A stretch of 17,864 nucleotides of DNA from Candidatus Bathyarchaeota archaeon (GTDB lineage: Archaea; Thermoproteota; Bathyarchaeia; 40CM-2-53-6). Each line of letters begins with the position of its first letter. Within the stretch, counting starts at the first letter, position 1. Where the stretch lies: assembly GCA_005882905.1 (NCBI GenBank), contig VBBG01000028.1:1-17864 (forward strand), in the 5' to 3' direction. The translations under genes were made by a program, and so were the position numbers. Shown one piece after another: positions 1-6,582 of the stretch. The notes under the pieces are model-generated. The model was not told where the DNA came from. It was given only the letters and a program-made list of their open reading frames with translations, and did no database searches.

Positions 1-59
1 ACCTCGAACTCGCAGCTTCCAGGCTGGCACCGGCTGGACCGTATTGCAAGCCTTCCCAT
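1..59 (-). CDS. Possible 5' end of a divergent gene cut by the window edge
   Basis: On the minus strand an ATG at 59-57 opens a frame that stays open to the window edge, encoding MGRLAIRSSRCQPGSCEFE. It would lie head-to-head with the SelW-like gene, and the palindrome GATTTAAATC (93-102) could serve as a TATA box for both directions, with the expected start point near 72. The 19 residues do not identify a family. A plus-strand frame (1-99) is also open, so this call rests only on promoter geometry. Confidence 0.25.
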   Translation of the reverse strand, partial: MGRLAIRSSRCQPGSCEFE

Positions 60-92
60 GATGAATCTGACGAATCGCGCTGACCAAAACCA

Positions 93-102
93 GATTTAAA
101 TC
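93..102. promoter_or_regulatory. Palindromic TATA box, possibly bidirectional
   Basis: GATTTAAATC is a perfect 10-bp palindrome. On the plus strand it lies about 40 nt before the ATG at 139, predicting a transcript start near 124. On the minus strand it lies about 40 nt before the ATG at 59. No other A/T-rich box is present in this intergenic stretch. The spacing is typical of archaeal TBP sites, but this is inferred from position and composition only. Confidence 0.45.
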
Positions 103-138
103 GTCCCTACCTTGTTAGAAGATGATAGGAAGAACTCT

Positions 139-408
139 ATGGATTTAGAAATAACTTATTGCCAGCCCTGCGGTCACCAACCAACAGCAATTGAGCTAGT
201 AAATCAACTGCTCGCATCGTACGGTATGCCTCTGAACAAGAAACTGACGATCGCTTTGAAGCCGTCGGACGGCGGAATCTTTGACGTAGCCCTAGACGGA
301 CGGCTGATCTTTTCGAGAAAACAGGAAGGTCGATTCCCGACCGTCGAAGAGATCAAGAAACAGATCGACCCCAAGCTTTCAATCCCGCTCGAAGTACCGT
401 CAAAATAG
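139..408 (+). CDS. SelW/SelT/SelH (Rdx) family thioredoxin-fold protein
   Basis: A small redox-type protein of 89 aa beginning MDLEITYCQPCGH. The N-terminal beta strand followed by CxxC (Cys-x-x-Cys near residues 8-11), the middle GGIFDVALDGRLIFSRK and the following GRFPTVEEIKKQI match the Rdx family (selenoprotein W-like), in which the CxxC or CxxU pair is the redox site. Here both positions are Cys, so no selenocysteine is needed. The ATG at 139 is preferred over an in-frame TTG at 112 because the family begins just before the first strand and 139 fits the TATA box at 93-102. It converges on ftsY with two hairpins between them. The substrate is unknown. Confidence 0.75.
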   Translation: MDLEITYCQPCGHQPTAIELVNQLLASYGMPLNKKLTIALKPSDGGIFDVALDGRLIFSRKQEGRFPTVEEIKKQIDPKLSIPLEVPSK

Positions 409-422
409 ACACAGAAGAAAGA

Positions 423-455
423 CGGTAGGGCTGCCTACCGACACACTCGGAGTGT
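423..455. terminator. Two hairpins between convergent genes
   Basis: CGGTAGG (423-429), loop GCTG, CCTACCG (434-440) forms a perfect 7-bp stem. Immediately after, ACACTC (443-448) and GAGTGT (450-455) form a second near-perfect inverted repeat. They sit between the stop of the SelW-like gene (408) and the stop of ftsY (471) and would be symmetrical for both transcripts. A termination or processing role is inferred from position; no long T-run follows. Confidence 0.45.
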
Positions 456-470
456 CTCAACCCTATTTCT

Positions 471-1376
471 TCACCCCATTATGTTCTTAACGATTGCATC
501 GGGCTGAAACGGCTCGAGGTCGTCGTATTTCTGACCGGTGCCGACCAATGCGACCGGCTTTCCCATTATGTAGGATAGTGATATCGCGCTACCCCCTTTA
601 ACATCGGCGTCCAGCTTGGCCAGGATGATCCCGTCGATCCTGACCGCTTCGGAGAAGATCTTGCCTTGCTCTACCGCATCGTTCCCTGTCAGCGCGTCGA
701 CTACGAGGATGGTGAGGTCGGGGTTTGTTACGCGGACGATCTTGCGCATCTCTTCCAGGAGGTTCTTGTTGGTCTGCATTCGTCCAGCTGTGTCTATGAG
801 GACTGCGTTTATCGAGTGCGCTTTCGCATAGTTGACGGCATCGAAGGCAACGGCTGCAGGGTCGGCTCCGTACTGGTGTTTGATTAGGCGGACTCCGACC
901 CGTCGAGCGTGTTCTTCGAGCTGTTCAATGGAGCCTGAGCGGTATGTGTCGCTGGCTGCGAGTATGACGCTACGTTTCTTCTTTTGTAGTATGTAGGCTA
1001 GTTTGGCTATGCTGGTCGTTTTTCCTGTCCCGTTGATTCCGACAAAGACGATTATGGCAGGTTCTCCAGCGGCTTTCTTTTTGTCGACGAAGGAGAAGAT
1101 GTCGAGTGATCCAGCTCTCTCGAGCACGGATAGGAGGATTCCTTGAAGTATGACCCTTACTCTGGCGCGGGGGTCTGTGAATCGTGCGAACTGGGCATCC
1201 TTGATTTTCTCTTTTAGCTCGTTGCTGACGAACTCTGCCACGGAGACAGCGACATCGTTCTCGATGAGTGATAGTTGAAACTCGTCTAGGACGTTTTCGA
1301 GATCTTTTCCTTTCAGTTCCGTCTTGGCGATTCGGTCGTAGAAGTTTGAGAATTGTGCTCTGAGCCTGTCAAACAA
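471..1376 (-). CDS. ftsY: Signal recognition particle receptor FtsY
   Basis: An SRP GTPase receptor of 301 aa that docks SRP54-ribosome complexes at the membrane. The N-terminal four-helix N domain (about 1-95) is followed by the G domain: P-loop GINGTGKTT (113-121), DTYRSGSIEQL (143-153), DTAGR (195-199), the guanine-specificity motif as AKLD (253-256, usually TKLD), and the C-terminal GQKYDDLEPF (281-290). There is no acidic A domain, as in other short archaeal FtsY proteins. The start is a TTG lying inside the last codons of the prefoldin gene (8-nt overlap), so translation is probably coupled. It is the last gene of the operon. Confidence 0.97.
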   Translation of the reverse strand: MFDRLRAQFSNFYDRIAKTELKGKDLENVLDEFQLSLIENDVAVSVAEFVSNELKEKIKDAQFARFTDPRARVRVILQGILLSVLERAGSLDIFSFVDKKKAAGEPAIIVFVGINGTGKTTSIAKLAYILQKKKRSVILAASDTYRSGSIEQLEEHARRVGVRLIKHQYGADPAAVAFDAVNYAKAHSINAVLIDTAGRMQTNKNLLEEMRKIVRVTNPDLTILVVDALTGNDAVEQGKIFSEAVRIDGIILAKLDADVKGGSAISLSYIMGKPVALVGTGQKYDDLEPFQPDAIVKNIMG

Positions 1377-1842
1377 TCTCTACCGTTCCACCGCCCTTCT
1401 TCCTTGCGAGATCGTTGAGATGGGCCCTATAGTCCTCGGTCTGGCCATAAACCTGGTTGAGCTGTTGCGTGACGGTGGCCCTTGCCTTTTCCAGTTCACT
1501 CGATCTTAGGCGGAGGTCCTTCATCGAGTCTTCGATCGGCTTCTCGATGCAGACCCCTGCTCCCACTCCTATGATGACCTTCTCAGCATCTGCAAGCCTC
1601 GCTTTGACGAAGCTGCCTGAGCCGATTGGTACGAGTGTTTCTGTCTCGCCCGGTTTTCCTTTCGTCCCTTCTAGAGTTGACAATGCTGTCAAGGTCTCCG
1701 ATAGTGCTGCTGTGACAATGTCAAGCCGGGACTGGAGTACTCGTGCTGAGCTTTCCAAGAAACGTATGTCCATGAGGCTCTGGCGCATTTGATCGTCAAG
1801 GTCGCTTGGGCGAGTCGCTGGCCTCTTCTTAGCGACGGCCAC
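1369..1842 (-). CDS. pfdA: Prefoldin subunit alpha
   Basis: Prefoldin alpha (157 aa), the central subunit of the hexameric ATP-independent chaperone that passes unfolded proteins to the thermosome. The order coiled coil (about 15-60), beta hairpin region with LVPIGSGSFVKARL (70-84) and VIIGVGAGVCIEKPIEDS, then a second coiled coil (about 107-145) is diagnostic. The GTG start shares its first G with the TAG stop of the eL20 gene, and the 3' end overlaps the ftsY start, so three genes are translationally linked. The pfdA-ftsY arrangement after eL20 is a widespread archaeal gene order. Confidence 0.95.
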   Translation of the reverse strand: MAVAKKRPATRPSDLDDQMRQSLMDIRFLESSARVLQSRLDIVTAALSETLTALSTLEGTKGKPGETETLVPIGSGSFVKARLADAEKVIIGVGAGVCIEKPIEDSMKDLRLRSSELEKARATVTQQLNQVYGQTEDYRAHLNDLARKKGGGTVEIV

Positions 1843-2048
1843 TATGCCTGTTCTCCGGTCTCTGGGATTTCTTCAACTGTCTTGATTATTATCTCGAACT
1901 TCCGGGCTTTATGACGGCTTCCCATGTCCGCGTAGAGGCCTTGCAACGCGTCCTCTTTCTTGAGGGCCCTGATCTCCTTCTTGAAGTGGAGATTCTCTCC
2001 CCTCTTCCGAAGATCGCCAGTGATTCTGAACTTCTTGACCTCGCTCAT
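1842..2048 (-). CDS. rpl18a: 50S ribosomal protein eL20 (L18a/LX)
   Basis: A 68-aa protein beginning MSEVKKFRITGDLRKRGENLHFKKE, with KKEDALQGLYADMGSRHKARKFEIIIKTVEEI, matching the short archaeal LX form of eukaryotic L18a, which is a single repeat of the longer eukaryotic protein. It lies between aIF6 and prefoldin alpha, its usual archaeal neighbourhood. It overlaps pfdA by one base. A 50-nt gap separates its ATG from the aIF6 stop; this is the second largest gap in the operon and contains no clear TATA box. Confidence 0.95.
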   Translation of the reverse strand: MSEVKKFRITGDLRKRGENLHFKKEIRALKKEDALQGLYADMGSRHKARKFEIIIKTVEEIPETGEQA

Positions 2049-2098
2049 TGCACATCTCTCTACGGGAGACGCGAGAATAATGCTGAGCCGTACTTAAC

Positions 2099-2764
2099 CT
2101 AATCCGTCTGGAATACTGTGCTAACGGCCAGCAGCTCTGAGCCCAGCGTGTGGGAGCCGACGACCGCCCCTCTTGAGTTTACTACGATTCCAGATTTTGG
2201 ATACGGAACACCTGAATTCACTGTTCCGACCGAGACTGGCACCTTCAGGACTTCCTGAATATGCTGTTTCTCTTTCTCATCAATGATAGGATTTGCAAGG
2301 ACTCCTTTGTTGGATGCGACAGCTAGGGAGCCTACTTGTGGGAGCCCGCCGATTGTTGCTGTCTGAACTGGCACTTTGAGGGCTTTTTCGATTGCCGACA
2401 CTGTCTTGGGTTTGAGACGTGGGTCTATTACTGCGCCGTAGTCGTTGCAAAGGATCAGGTTTCCGAGAGCTGTTCGTTTCTCTTGGATTACTGCGATGCG
2501 TGCGCCTGTTGAGCGGAGCTTGGAGATTTCTTCCACAGTCGCTACGTATGGTAGGAGTAGTGAGTTCGAGTTTCCGGTGACGTAGATACCTACTAGCCTC
2601 GAATCAGCGATCCCGATCGAGCAGATGTCGGTTTCAAGGGCTTCGCTGTAGCTGCTCAGCTTTTTTGGGGAGATGCCTGCTGGCAGTACTGCTATTTTCT
2701 CGTTTGCGAAGCTGAATATTCCTACGTTCGGATCCCCGAAAACGTCAGACAGTACTACGGGCAC
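2099..2764 (-). CDS. eif6: Translation initiation factor aIF6
   Basis: Archaeal IF6 (221 aa), the ribosome anti-association factor that binds the 50S subunit face. The protein consists of about five 40-45 residue repeats forming the pentein fold. Visible family signatures include PNVGIFSFANEK near the N terminus, NSNSLLLPY (65-73), LGNLILCNDYGAVIDP and NSRGAVVGSHTLGSELLAV at the C terminus. Length is normal. The start is a GTG three bases after the TGA stop of eL31, in the canonical order eL39-eL31-aIF6-eL20-pfdA. Confidence 0.96.
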   Translation of the reverse strand: MPVVLSDVFGDPNVGIFSFANEKIAVLPAGISPKKLSSYSEALETDICSIGIADSRLVGIYVTGNSNSLLLPYVATVEEISKLRSTGARIAVIQEKRTALGNLILCNDYGAVIDPRLKPKTVSAIEKALKVPVQTATIGGLPQVGSLAVASNKGVLANPIIDEKEKQHIQEVLKVPVSVGTVNSGVPYPKSGIVVNSRGAVVGSHTLGSELLAVSTVFQTD

Positions 2765-2767
2765 GAC

Positions 2768-3307
2768 TCATTTTCCCTCACCTGGAAAGACGATGACCTT
2801 GCCTTCCTTGTCCTTGACAACTCGAATCCGGATTCTACGTGGAGGTTTGCTTATTCCCCGCTGCCAGAGCATGCTGTTCGTCTCTTCGCTGATGGAGACT
2901 TCATTTGTCTTCATTCGCTGAGATACGAACTCTCGGAGGAACCTGATCGCTCTGGGGGTCCGCTTCTCGCGAGGAGCATTCCATATTCGGCGAAGGTTAA
3001 GATCATAGAATTTCTCTTCAACGATTTCCAGCTCCTCTTCTTCTGCTTCCTCTGCCTCTGCTGGAGCTTCAGGAGCTTCTTCGGCCTTGACTTCTTCCTC
3101 TTTCTCCTCAGGGATTTCTTCCGGCTTCTCTTCGATCTCAGGCTTGACCGGCCTAATTTGTTCAGGTTCTTCCAGAACGGGATCGTCCTTCTCTTCGAGA
3201 GGTTCCGGCGCTTTCGCCTTCGCCTTGGCCTTCGCCTTGGTAGTAGCTTTCGCCTTCTTCGGTTTCTTCGGTTTCTTTTCTTTCCCTCCGTTCTCGCTAC
3301 GACCCAT
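2768..3307 (-). CDS. rpl31e: 50S ribosomal protein eL31 with a long charged N-terminal extension
   Basis: The C-terminal about 80 residues (KFYDLNLRRIWNAPREKRTPRAIRFLREFVSQRMK to the end) are an ordinary archaeal eL31 core, a protein near the peptide exit tunnel. They are preceded by about 98 residues of low complexity: a Lys/Ala stretch with alternating KA, then a Glu/Pro/Ala-rich stretch. Archaeal eL31 is usually under 100 aa. There is no ATG, GTG or TTG in frame between 3307 and the core, so the extension must be translated if initiation is standard. The ATG at 3307 lies inside the eL39 gene in another frame, giving a very long gene overlap. A -1 frameshift from eL39 is an alternative way to enter this frame. 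Confidence 0.85.
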   Translation of the reverse strand: MGRSENGGKEKKPKKPKKAKATTKAKAKAKAKAPEPLEEKDDPVLEEPEQIRPVKPEIEEKPEEIPEEKEEEVKAEEAPEAPAEAEEAEEEELEIVEEKFYDLNLRRIWNAPREKRTPRAIRFLREFVSQRMKTNEVSISEETNSMLWQRGISKPPRRIRIRVVKDKEGKVIVFPGEGK

Positions 3308-3381
3308 GAGGGGACAGGCTGGGCCTGTTTTAGGGCGTGTGATAGGTGCTTCTTCTTCCCTGATGGTTTATGCCGTGCCAT
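2911..3381 (-). CDS. rpl39e: 50S ribosomal protein eL39 whose frame lacks the usual stop
   Basis: The frame opens MARHKPSGKKKHLSHALKQ and continues PVPSWVVARTEG; Pro24, Trp26, Arg30 and Thr31 fall exactly where eL39 (about 51 aa in all organisms) has them, and the next residues stay Arg/Lys-rich as expected. No stop appears near codon 51. The frame runs on to codon 156, but everything after about codon 46 is the eL31 extension read in another frame and looks like an Arg-rich shadow. The ATG sits two bases after the PDCD5 stop. At the heptamer G GGA AAG (codons 32-34) a -1 slip would lead precisely into the eL31 frame. The true C terminus is uncertain. Confidence 0.7.
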   Translation of the reverse strand: MARHKPSGKKKHLSHALKQAQPVPSWVVARTEGKKRNRRNRRRRKLLPRRRPRRRRKRRNLSKRRTIPFWKNLNKLGRSSLRSKRSRKKSLRRKRKKSRPKKLLKLQQRQRKQKKRSWKSLKRNSMILTFAEYGMLLARSGPPERSGSSESSYLSE

Positions 3382-3383
3382 CG

Positions 3384-3728
3384 TTACGCTCTCCTGATCT
3401 TGATCTCTCTCTTCTGGCCCTCAAGCTGCATGAGGGTCTTCTTCAACTGCTCGTCGCTGACTTGTCCGCGTAGTCTTCCGGACTGGGCTAGTTGTATAAG
3501 CTGCATCTCCAGTTCTTCTGCGAACTCAGGCTTTACCATTCGGATGTTGGTGAGGCGTTGTCTGGCTTCTGGTGTAAGGATCCTGCGGATTATTGCCTGC
3601 TTCTGTCGCTCAACCTGTTGCTGCGCCTGTGTTCGACGCTGATCATCGACTGCGGCTCTCTGCATCTCGGCGAGTCTGCGGCGGCGCAGGGCTTCAAGTT
3701 CTTCGTCAGAATAGTCTTCCTCGGCCAT
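3384..3728 (-). CDS. PDCD5/TFAR19-family DNA-binding protein
   Basis: A 114-aa protein with an N-terminal charged helix (DEELEALRRRRLAEMQ), a Gln-rich linker, then the helical core with LTPEARQRLTNIRMVKPEFAEELEMQLIQLAQSGRLRGQVSDEQLKKTL. This is the archaeal homologue of human PDCD5, a conserved small double-stranded-DNA-binding protein of unclear cellular role. The gene is translationally coupled to eS19 (the ATG shares the A of the upstream TGA) and is followed two bases later by eL39; rps19e-PDCD5-rpl39e is a conserved archaeal order. A second, divergent member lies at 5389-5784. Confidence 0.93.
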   Translation of the reverse strand: MAEEDYSDEELEALRRRRLAEMQRAAVDDQRRTQAQQQVERQKQAIIRRILTPEARQRLTNIRMVKPEFAEELEMQLIQLAQSGRLRGQVSDEQLKKTLMQLEGQKREIKIRRA

Positions 3729-4180
3729 CAGCTCGCGGCCTCTCTGGGCCTAGCCTTCAACTCTTTCGCGACCTCAGCAGCGGTCTTATTCAAGAGGGTG
3801 AGGCCCTGTCTGGTCAGTTTCCGTCCCTTCTTGCCCTCAATCGCGACTAGGTCGGCTTTCTGAAGCTGCTGTAGCGGCTCCCTGATTGCGGACCCCCCTG
3901 CAGGCGCTTGGTGTTCGGGCGAGTTTCCTCGACCCACGTTGCCACCGTACTGGACGCGAAGGCGGGAGACGCCTACCGGTCCGTGAACGTAGAGTTTGCG
4001 TAGAAGAGAAGCGCATCTCATGTACCACCAGTCCGGGTCCTGTGGAGGTCTCTCCTTGTGGGCTCCTGTTTTGGCAAATTCCGACCAGGTGGGGGGTGAG
4101 ATTTCTGAGACGTTCTCTTTCAGATGCTTGGCTAGCTTGTCTATCAGGTCGTTTGCTGGGACTTCAAAGGCTGTGGGCAA
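3728..4180 (-). CDS. rps19e: 30S ribosomal protein eS19
   Basis: A 150-aa small-subunit protein. The N terminus (TAFEVPANDLIDKLAKHLKE), the central DPDWWYMRCASLLRKLYVHGPVGVSRLR and the winged-helix tail (REPLQQLQKADLVAIEGKKGRKLTRQGLTLLN) are unambiguous eS19 signatures. The start must be the TTG at 4180, because an in-frame TGA lies four codons upstream and the family begins exactly here. The gene starts 12 bases after the RNase P component 4 stop and overlaps the PDCD5 start by one base. Confidence 0.96.
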   Translation of the reverse strand: MPTAFEVPANDLIDKLAKHLKENVSEISPPTWSEFAKTGAHKERPPQDPDWWYMRCASLLRKLYVHGPVGVSRLRVQYGGNVGRGNSPEHQAPAGGSAIREPLQQLQKADLVAIEGKKGRKLTRQGLTLLNKTAAEVAKELKARPREAAS

Positions 4181-4192
4181 TGGATAGCGTCC

Positions 4193-4624
4193 TCATTCCT
4201 TGCTGGAATTTTTCTTCGGGAAAGGCAAGGTCTGAGCGATATAAGGCTTCATCGGGCGAAGAACCTTCTTGGGGCTGATTCTGCTGTTGACCGGGTATCT
4301 TCTTACGCTTCCACAGGACAGACAGGTAATAACGATCCCAGTGTTGTGAGCGTGCAGCCTGACTCTCGCATTATGGCCAGGGACCAGTGCTATCCCACAA
4401 CCCTTGCAGAGGTACCGTTTCACTTCGCTCGGGATCCTTGTCTTTGTCCTCTTTGAAATCCTGCGGGCTAGGTCCACGTAGCGTCTTGAAAGATTCTCGT
4501 TCTTCCACGCCATCTCCTTTGCTTGGCCTATGAGAATCTCGATCCTCTCCCGTGCTACGGATGCGACTGCCTCTCGGGTCTTGCCATAGTTTCGTCGTGA
4601 CGTAGGACGTCCCATGAAGCTCAT
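4193..4624 (-). CDS. rnp4: RNase P protein component 4 (Rpp21/Rpr2)
   Basis: A protein subunit of archaeal RNase P, which removes tRNA 5' leaders. From the ATG at 4624 the product is 143 aa: N-terminal helices (TREAVASVARERIEILIGQAKEMAW...LARRISKRTKTRIP, about 16-65) followed by a zinc ribbon with Cys73-x2-Cys76 and Cys101-x2-Cys104. The frame is open upstream to 4735, but that part is antisense to the conserved start of nep1 and is not family-like, so 4624 (or the ATG at 4615) is preferred. The last about 30 residues extend beyond the usual end. It is the first gene of the minus-strand operon and diverges from nep1 over only 37 bp. Confidence 0.93.
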   Translation of the reverse strand: MSFMGRPTSRRNYGKTREAVASVARERIEILIGQAKEMAWKNENLSRRYVDLARRISKRTKTRIPSEVKRYLCKGCGIALVPGHNARVRLHAHNTGIVITCLSCGSVRRYPVNSRISPKKVLRPMKPYIAQTLPFPKKNSSKE

Positions 4625-4661
4625 AACCTGAAGCGGGAATGAGTCGATTGCGTGTGAATCA

Positions 4662-5350
4662 TTGACTCTGACTCTGATTCTTGCCGAGTCGTCCATAGAG
4701 CTTGTCCCTAATGAAATCGCGGGCCACCCGGCCATCCTCAGCTGGGCACGGAGGAAGAAGAAGGACCCTCATCGACTGATCCTGGACCAGAGTTATCATC
4801 ATTCTGCAATTCTACGGCTGGGAGGTTCGGGAGTTGGCAGGGGAAGGCCGGATATTGCCCACTTTTCGCTACTGGTCGCTTTGGGTTCGCCTCTAACGCT
4901 GAACATCAACTCCGATGTCTTGTCCACACGAGAGATGATCATGTCATCACCGTCAACCCGAGTGCTAGGCTTCCAAGGAACACTGACAGATTCACTTCCT
5001 TACTTGAGCAACTTTACGAAGAGTCTAGGATACCACCAAGAGGCCTTTCCTTAATGTCCCTGAAGCAAGAAACTCTGCCGAAGCTCCTGAATGAAATCTC
5101 CTCGGACAACGTGGTGGCTCTCACGACCCAGGGATCGCCCAAGGCAATGGAGATGGTTGCAGATGAGCTGAAGAAGGCCCAGCGGCCGGTGCTTCTGGTG
5201 GGCAGCTTTCCAGTTGGGCATTTTTCGAGTCAAACGGTAGACGCATCATCAGCGACTTATCGGATCGATCGTAGGAGGTTGGACGCTTGGACGGTTGTAG
5301 GAAGATCGATCTATGATTATGAGAGAGCGATCGGGTTGGAGAGGTTTTAG
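4662..5350 (+). CDS. nep1: rRNA pseudouridine methyltransferase Nep1 (EMG1), interrupted by a frame change near 4900
   Basis: A SPOUT-class enzyme that N1-methylates a pseudouridine in 16S rRNA during small-subunit assembly. The first part (TTG 4662; LTLILAESSIELVPNEIAGHP, LILDQSYHHSAIL, GRPDIAHFSLLVALGSPL) is in one frame. From about 4901 homology continues one base back in the -1 frame: CLVHTRDDHVITVNPSARLPRN, RFTSLLEQLYEESRIPP, then VLLVGSFPVGHFSS and LDAWTVVGRSIYDYE to the stop at 5350. Joined, it is about 230 aa, near normal length. The first frame alone ends at 5054, where an ATG overlaps its TAA, so gene finders would report two genes. No slippery run is evident at the junction. An assembly indel or a recent inactivating deletion are both possible. 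Confidence 0.88.
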
Positions 5351-5388
5351 GAAACTAGCCCTTATGTAGACGGTTGACCACCTTTCAC

Positions 5389-5784
5389 ATGTCCAACGCG
5401 ATGTCCTCTGAGATCGATCTTCTGCGCCAAAGGAAAGCTCTAGAGCTGAGGAAGAAGATGCTACTCTCGCAAGAAAAGTCCCAGCCAGCGCAACCTGCGC
5501 TAGCTAAGCTTAGTTCTCGGGAGACTGTTCGTAGGATTCTCGAAGGTAGAGGCGTTGAGGTCTTGGAGACTGCGAGGAGATACTATCCTAAAGAGGTAGG
5601 CCAGATTGAAGATACTCTGGCCGGTCTCCTCGAGTCTGGAAGATTGAAGGGGCCGGTCTCCGGTGAGGAGCTCTACTCGTTCTTGAGACGGATCGGCCTG
5701 GTCTTCAGCATGGACGTGAAGATCAGGGTCAAGGAACATGGAGAGCTGAAGACGCTAGAGGAGAAATTCCGAGATTCACACTGA
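5389..5784 (+). CDS. Second PDCD5-like DNA-binding protein (divergent paralogue)
   Basis: A 131-aa basic helical protein: an N-terminal charged helix (EIDLLRQRKALELRKKMLL), a Pro/Gln linker, then ETVRRILEGRGVEVLETARRYYPKEVGQIEDTLAGLLESGRLKGPVSGEELYSFLRRIG. The block around LLESGRLKGPVSGEELYSFL aligns with LAQSGRLRGQVSDEQLKKTL of the PDCD5 gene 1.7 kb away, and overall architecture and length match. The relationship is inferred from this pattern; direct identity is low. ATG 5389 is preferred because an A/T-rich box near 5361-5367 predicts a start around 5390; ATG 5401 and TTG 5374 are alternatives. It follows nep1 by 38 bases. Confidence 0.6.
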   Translation: MSNAMSSEIDLLRQRKALELRKKMLLSQEKSQPAQPALAKLSSRETVRRILEGRGVEVLETARRYYPKEVGQIEDTLAGLLESGRLKGPVSGEELYSFLRRIGLVFSMDVKIRVKEHGELKTLEEKFRDSH

Positions 5785-5976
5785 ACTGCGAGAGCTAGTG
5801 ATTGGCTTATGTTGAGTAGGACCCAGAGCAGACTATAGCGGTCTTGGCCGGTTCGGTTTTTACGGATTCTTGATGGAGACTCCACGTGTACTTGTAGTAC
5901 TCTCTAAATTGCTCTGGGGGCACGGAAACTATTTTTTCGATGGGGCTATGATAAGCTCGACTCGTCCTTGGACGCA

Positions 5977-6582
5977 ATGGAGAATGCCTTCAACGTCCTA
6001 CTGAAGTGCACGCCCGAGGAGAAAAAACATTTTGTCGAGCGAGCAATGCAAGAGGCTCAAAACTCCAACTTTCCCACCGCACTAGAAATCGTCACCAACG
6101 GGCTAGATGCGCACCCTGCGTCAGAGGGTCTCCTCTTCCTAAAAGCATACTTTGGCTACAAGGTAGCCGATACCATGAGTAACGAACTCAGCTCGTATCC
6201 AAGGATTATCGAGCCAATCGGTAATGGCGGGCTAATGATCGATGGCGCGATGACTGCTCAGATGCTCAACAGGTTCCAAGACATCGTGAACACTCTCTCA
6301 GAGGCAGAAGAGGCGATCAACGAACTATTACAGGTGAATCCCAAGAGCAAAGAGGTTGCAGAGTTCAAGGGCTACATCGACCAGAAGAGACAACACCTGG
6401 ACCAAGAATCTGAGAGCATACGGGCAACATTCAATAAGAGTCCCCAGCTAGCTGGAAACTTCTGCATGGGTTGCCAGAGAACCATATCCTACGACACACA
6501 GAAGGTCGTGTTTCGCCGATCTGCCGATTCTCGGTTGGAGGCCTGGCATCTTGGCTGCTTCCAATCAACGGCCAAGAACTAG
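5977..6582 (+). CDS. Helical-repeat protein with a C-terminal zinc-finger-like motif
   Basis: About 201 aa, not assigned to a named family. The N-terminal half looks TPR-like (EEKKHFVERAMQEAQNSNFPTALEIVTNGLDAHPASEGLLFLKAYFGYK), followed by a long helical, coiled-coil-prone segment (LNRFQDIVNTLSEAEEAINELLQVNP...). The C terminus has CMGC, then about 25 residues, then HLGC (CxxC...HxxC), a likely zinc site resembling LIM/treble-clef half-fingers. ATG 5977 or the in-frame TTG 5968 could start it. Its TAG stop shares CTAG (6579-6582) with the convergent gene. A role as an adaptor or protein-binding factor is a guess. Confidence 0.7.
   Translation: MENAFNVLLKCTPEEKKHFVERAMQEAQNSNFPTALEIVTNGLDAHPASEGLLFLKAYFGYKVADTMSNELSSYPRIIEPIGNGGLMIDGAMTAQMLNRFQDIVNTLSEAEEAINELLQVNPKSKEVAEFKGYIDQKRQHLDQESESIRATFNKSPQLAGNFCMGCQRTISYDTQKVVFRRSADSRLEAWHLGCFQSTAKN

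Noticed and set aside
1..60. Possible tRNA 3' half at the left edge (GAGTTCGAGG on the minus strand)
   Set aside because: The base that should pair with G53 is T, and no T-stem or acceptor can be drawn; a protein start is equally likely.
3158..3473. Long plus-strand frames opposite eL39/eL31
   Set aside because: They are Phe/Leu/Ser-rich complements of the Glu/Lys-rich extension, typical antisense shadows.
4625..4735. Upstream extension of RNase P component 4 by 37 residues
   Set aside because: It is antisense to the conserved N terminus of nep1 (LTLILAESSIELVP), and its residues do not resemble the family; the ATG at 4624 is better.
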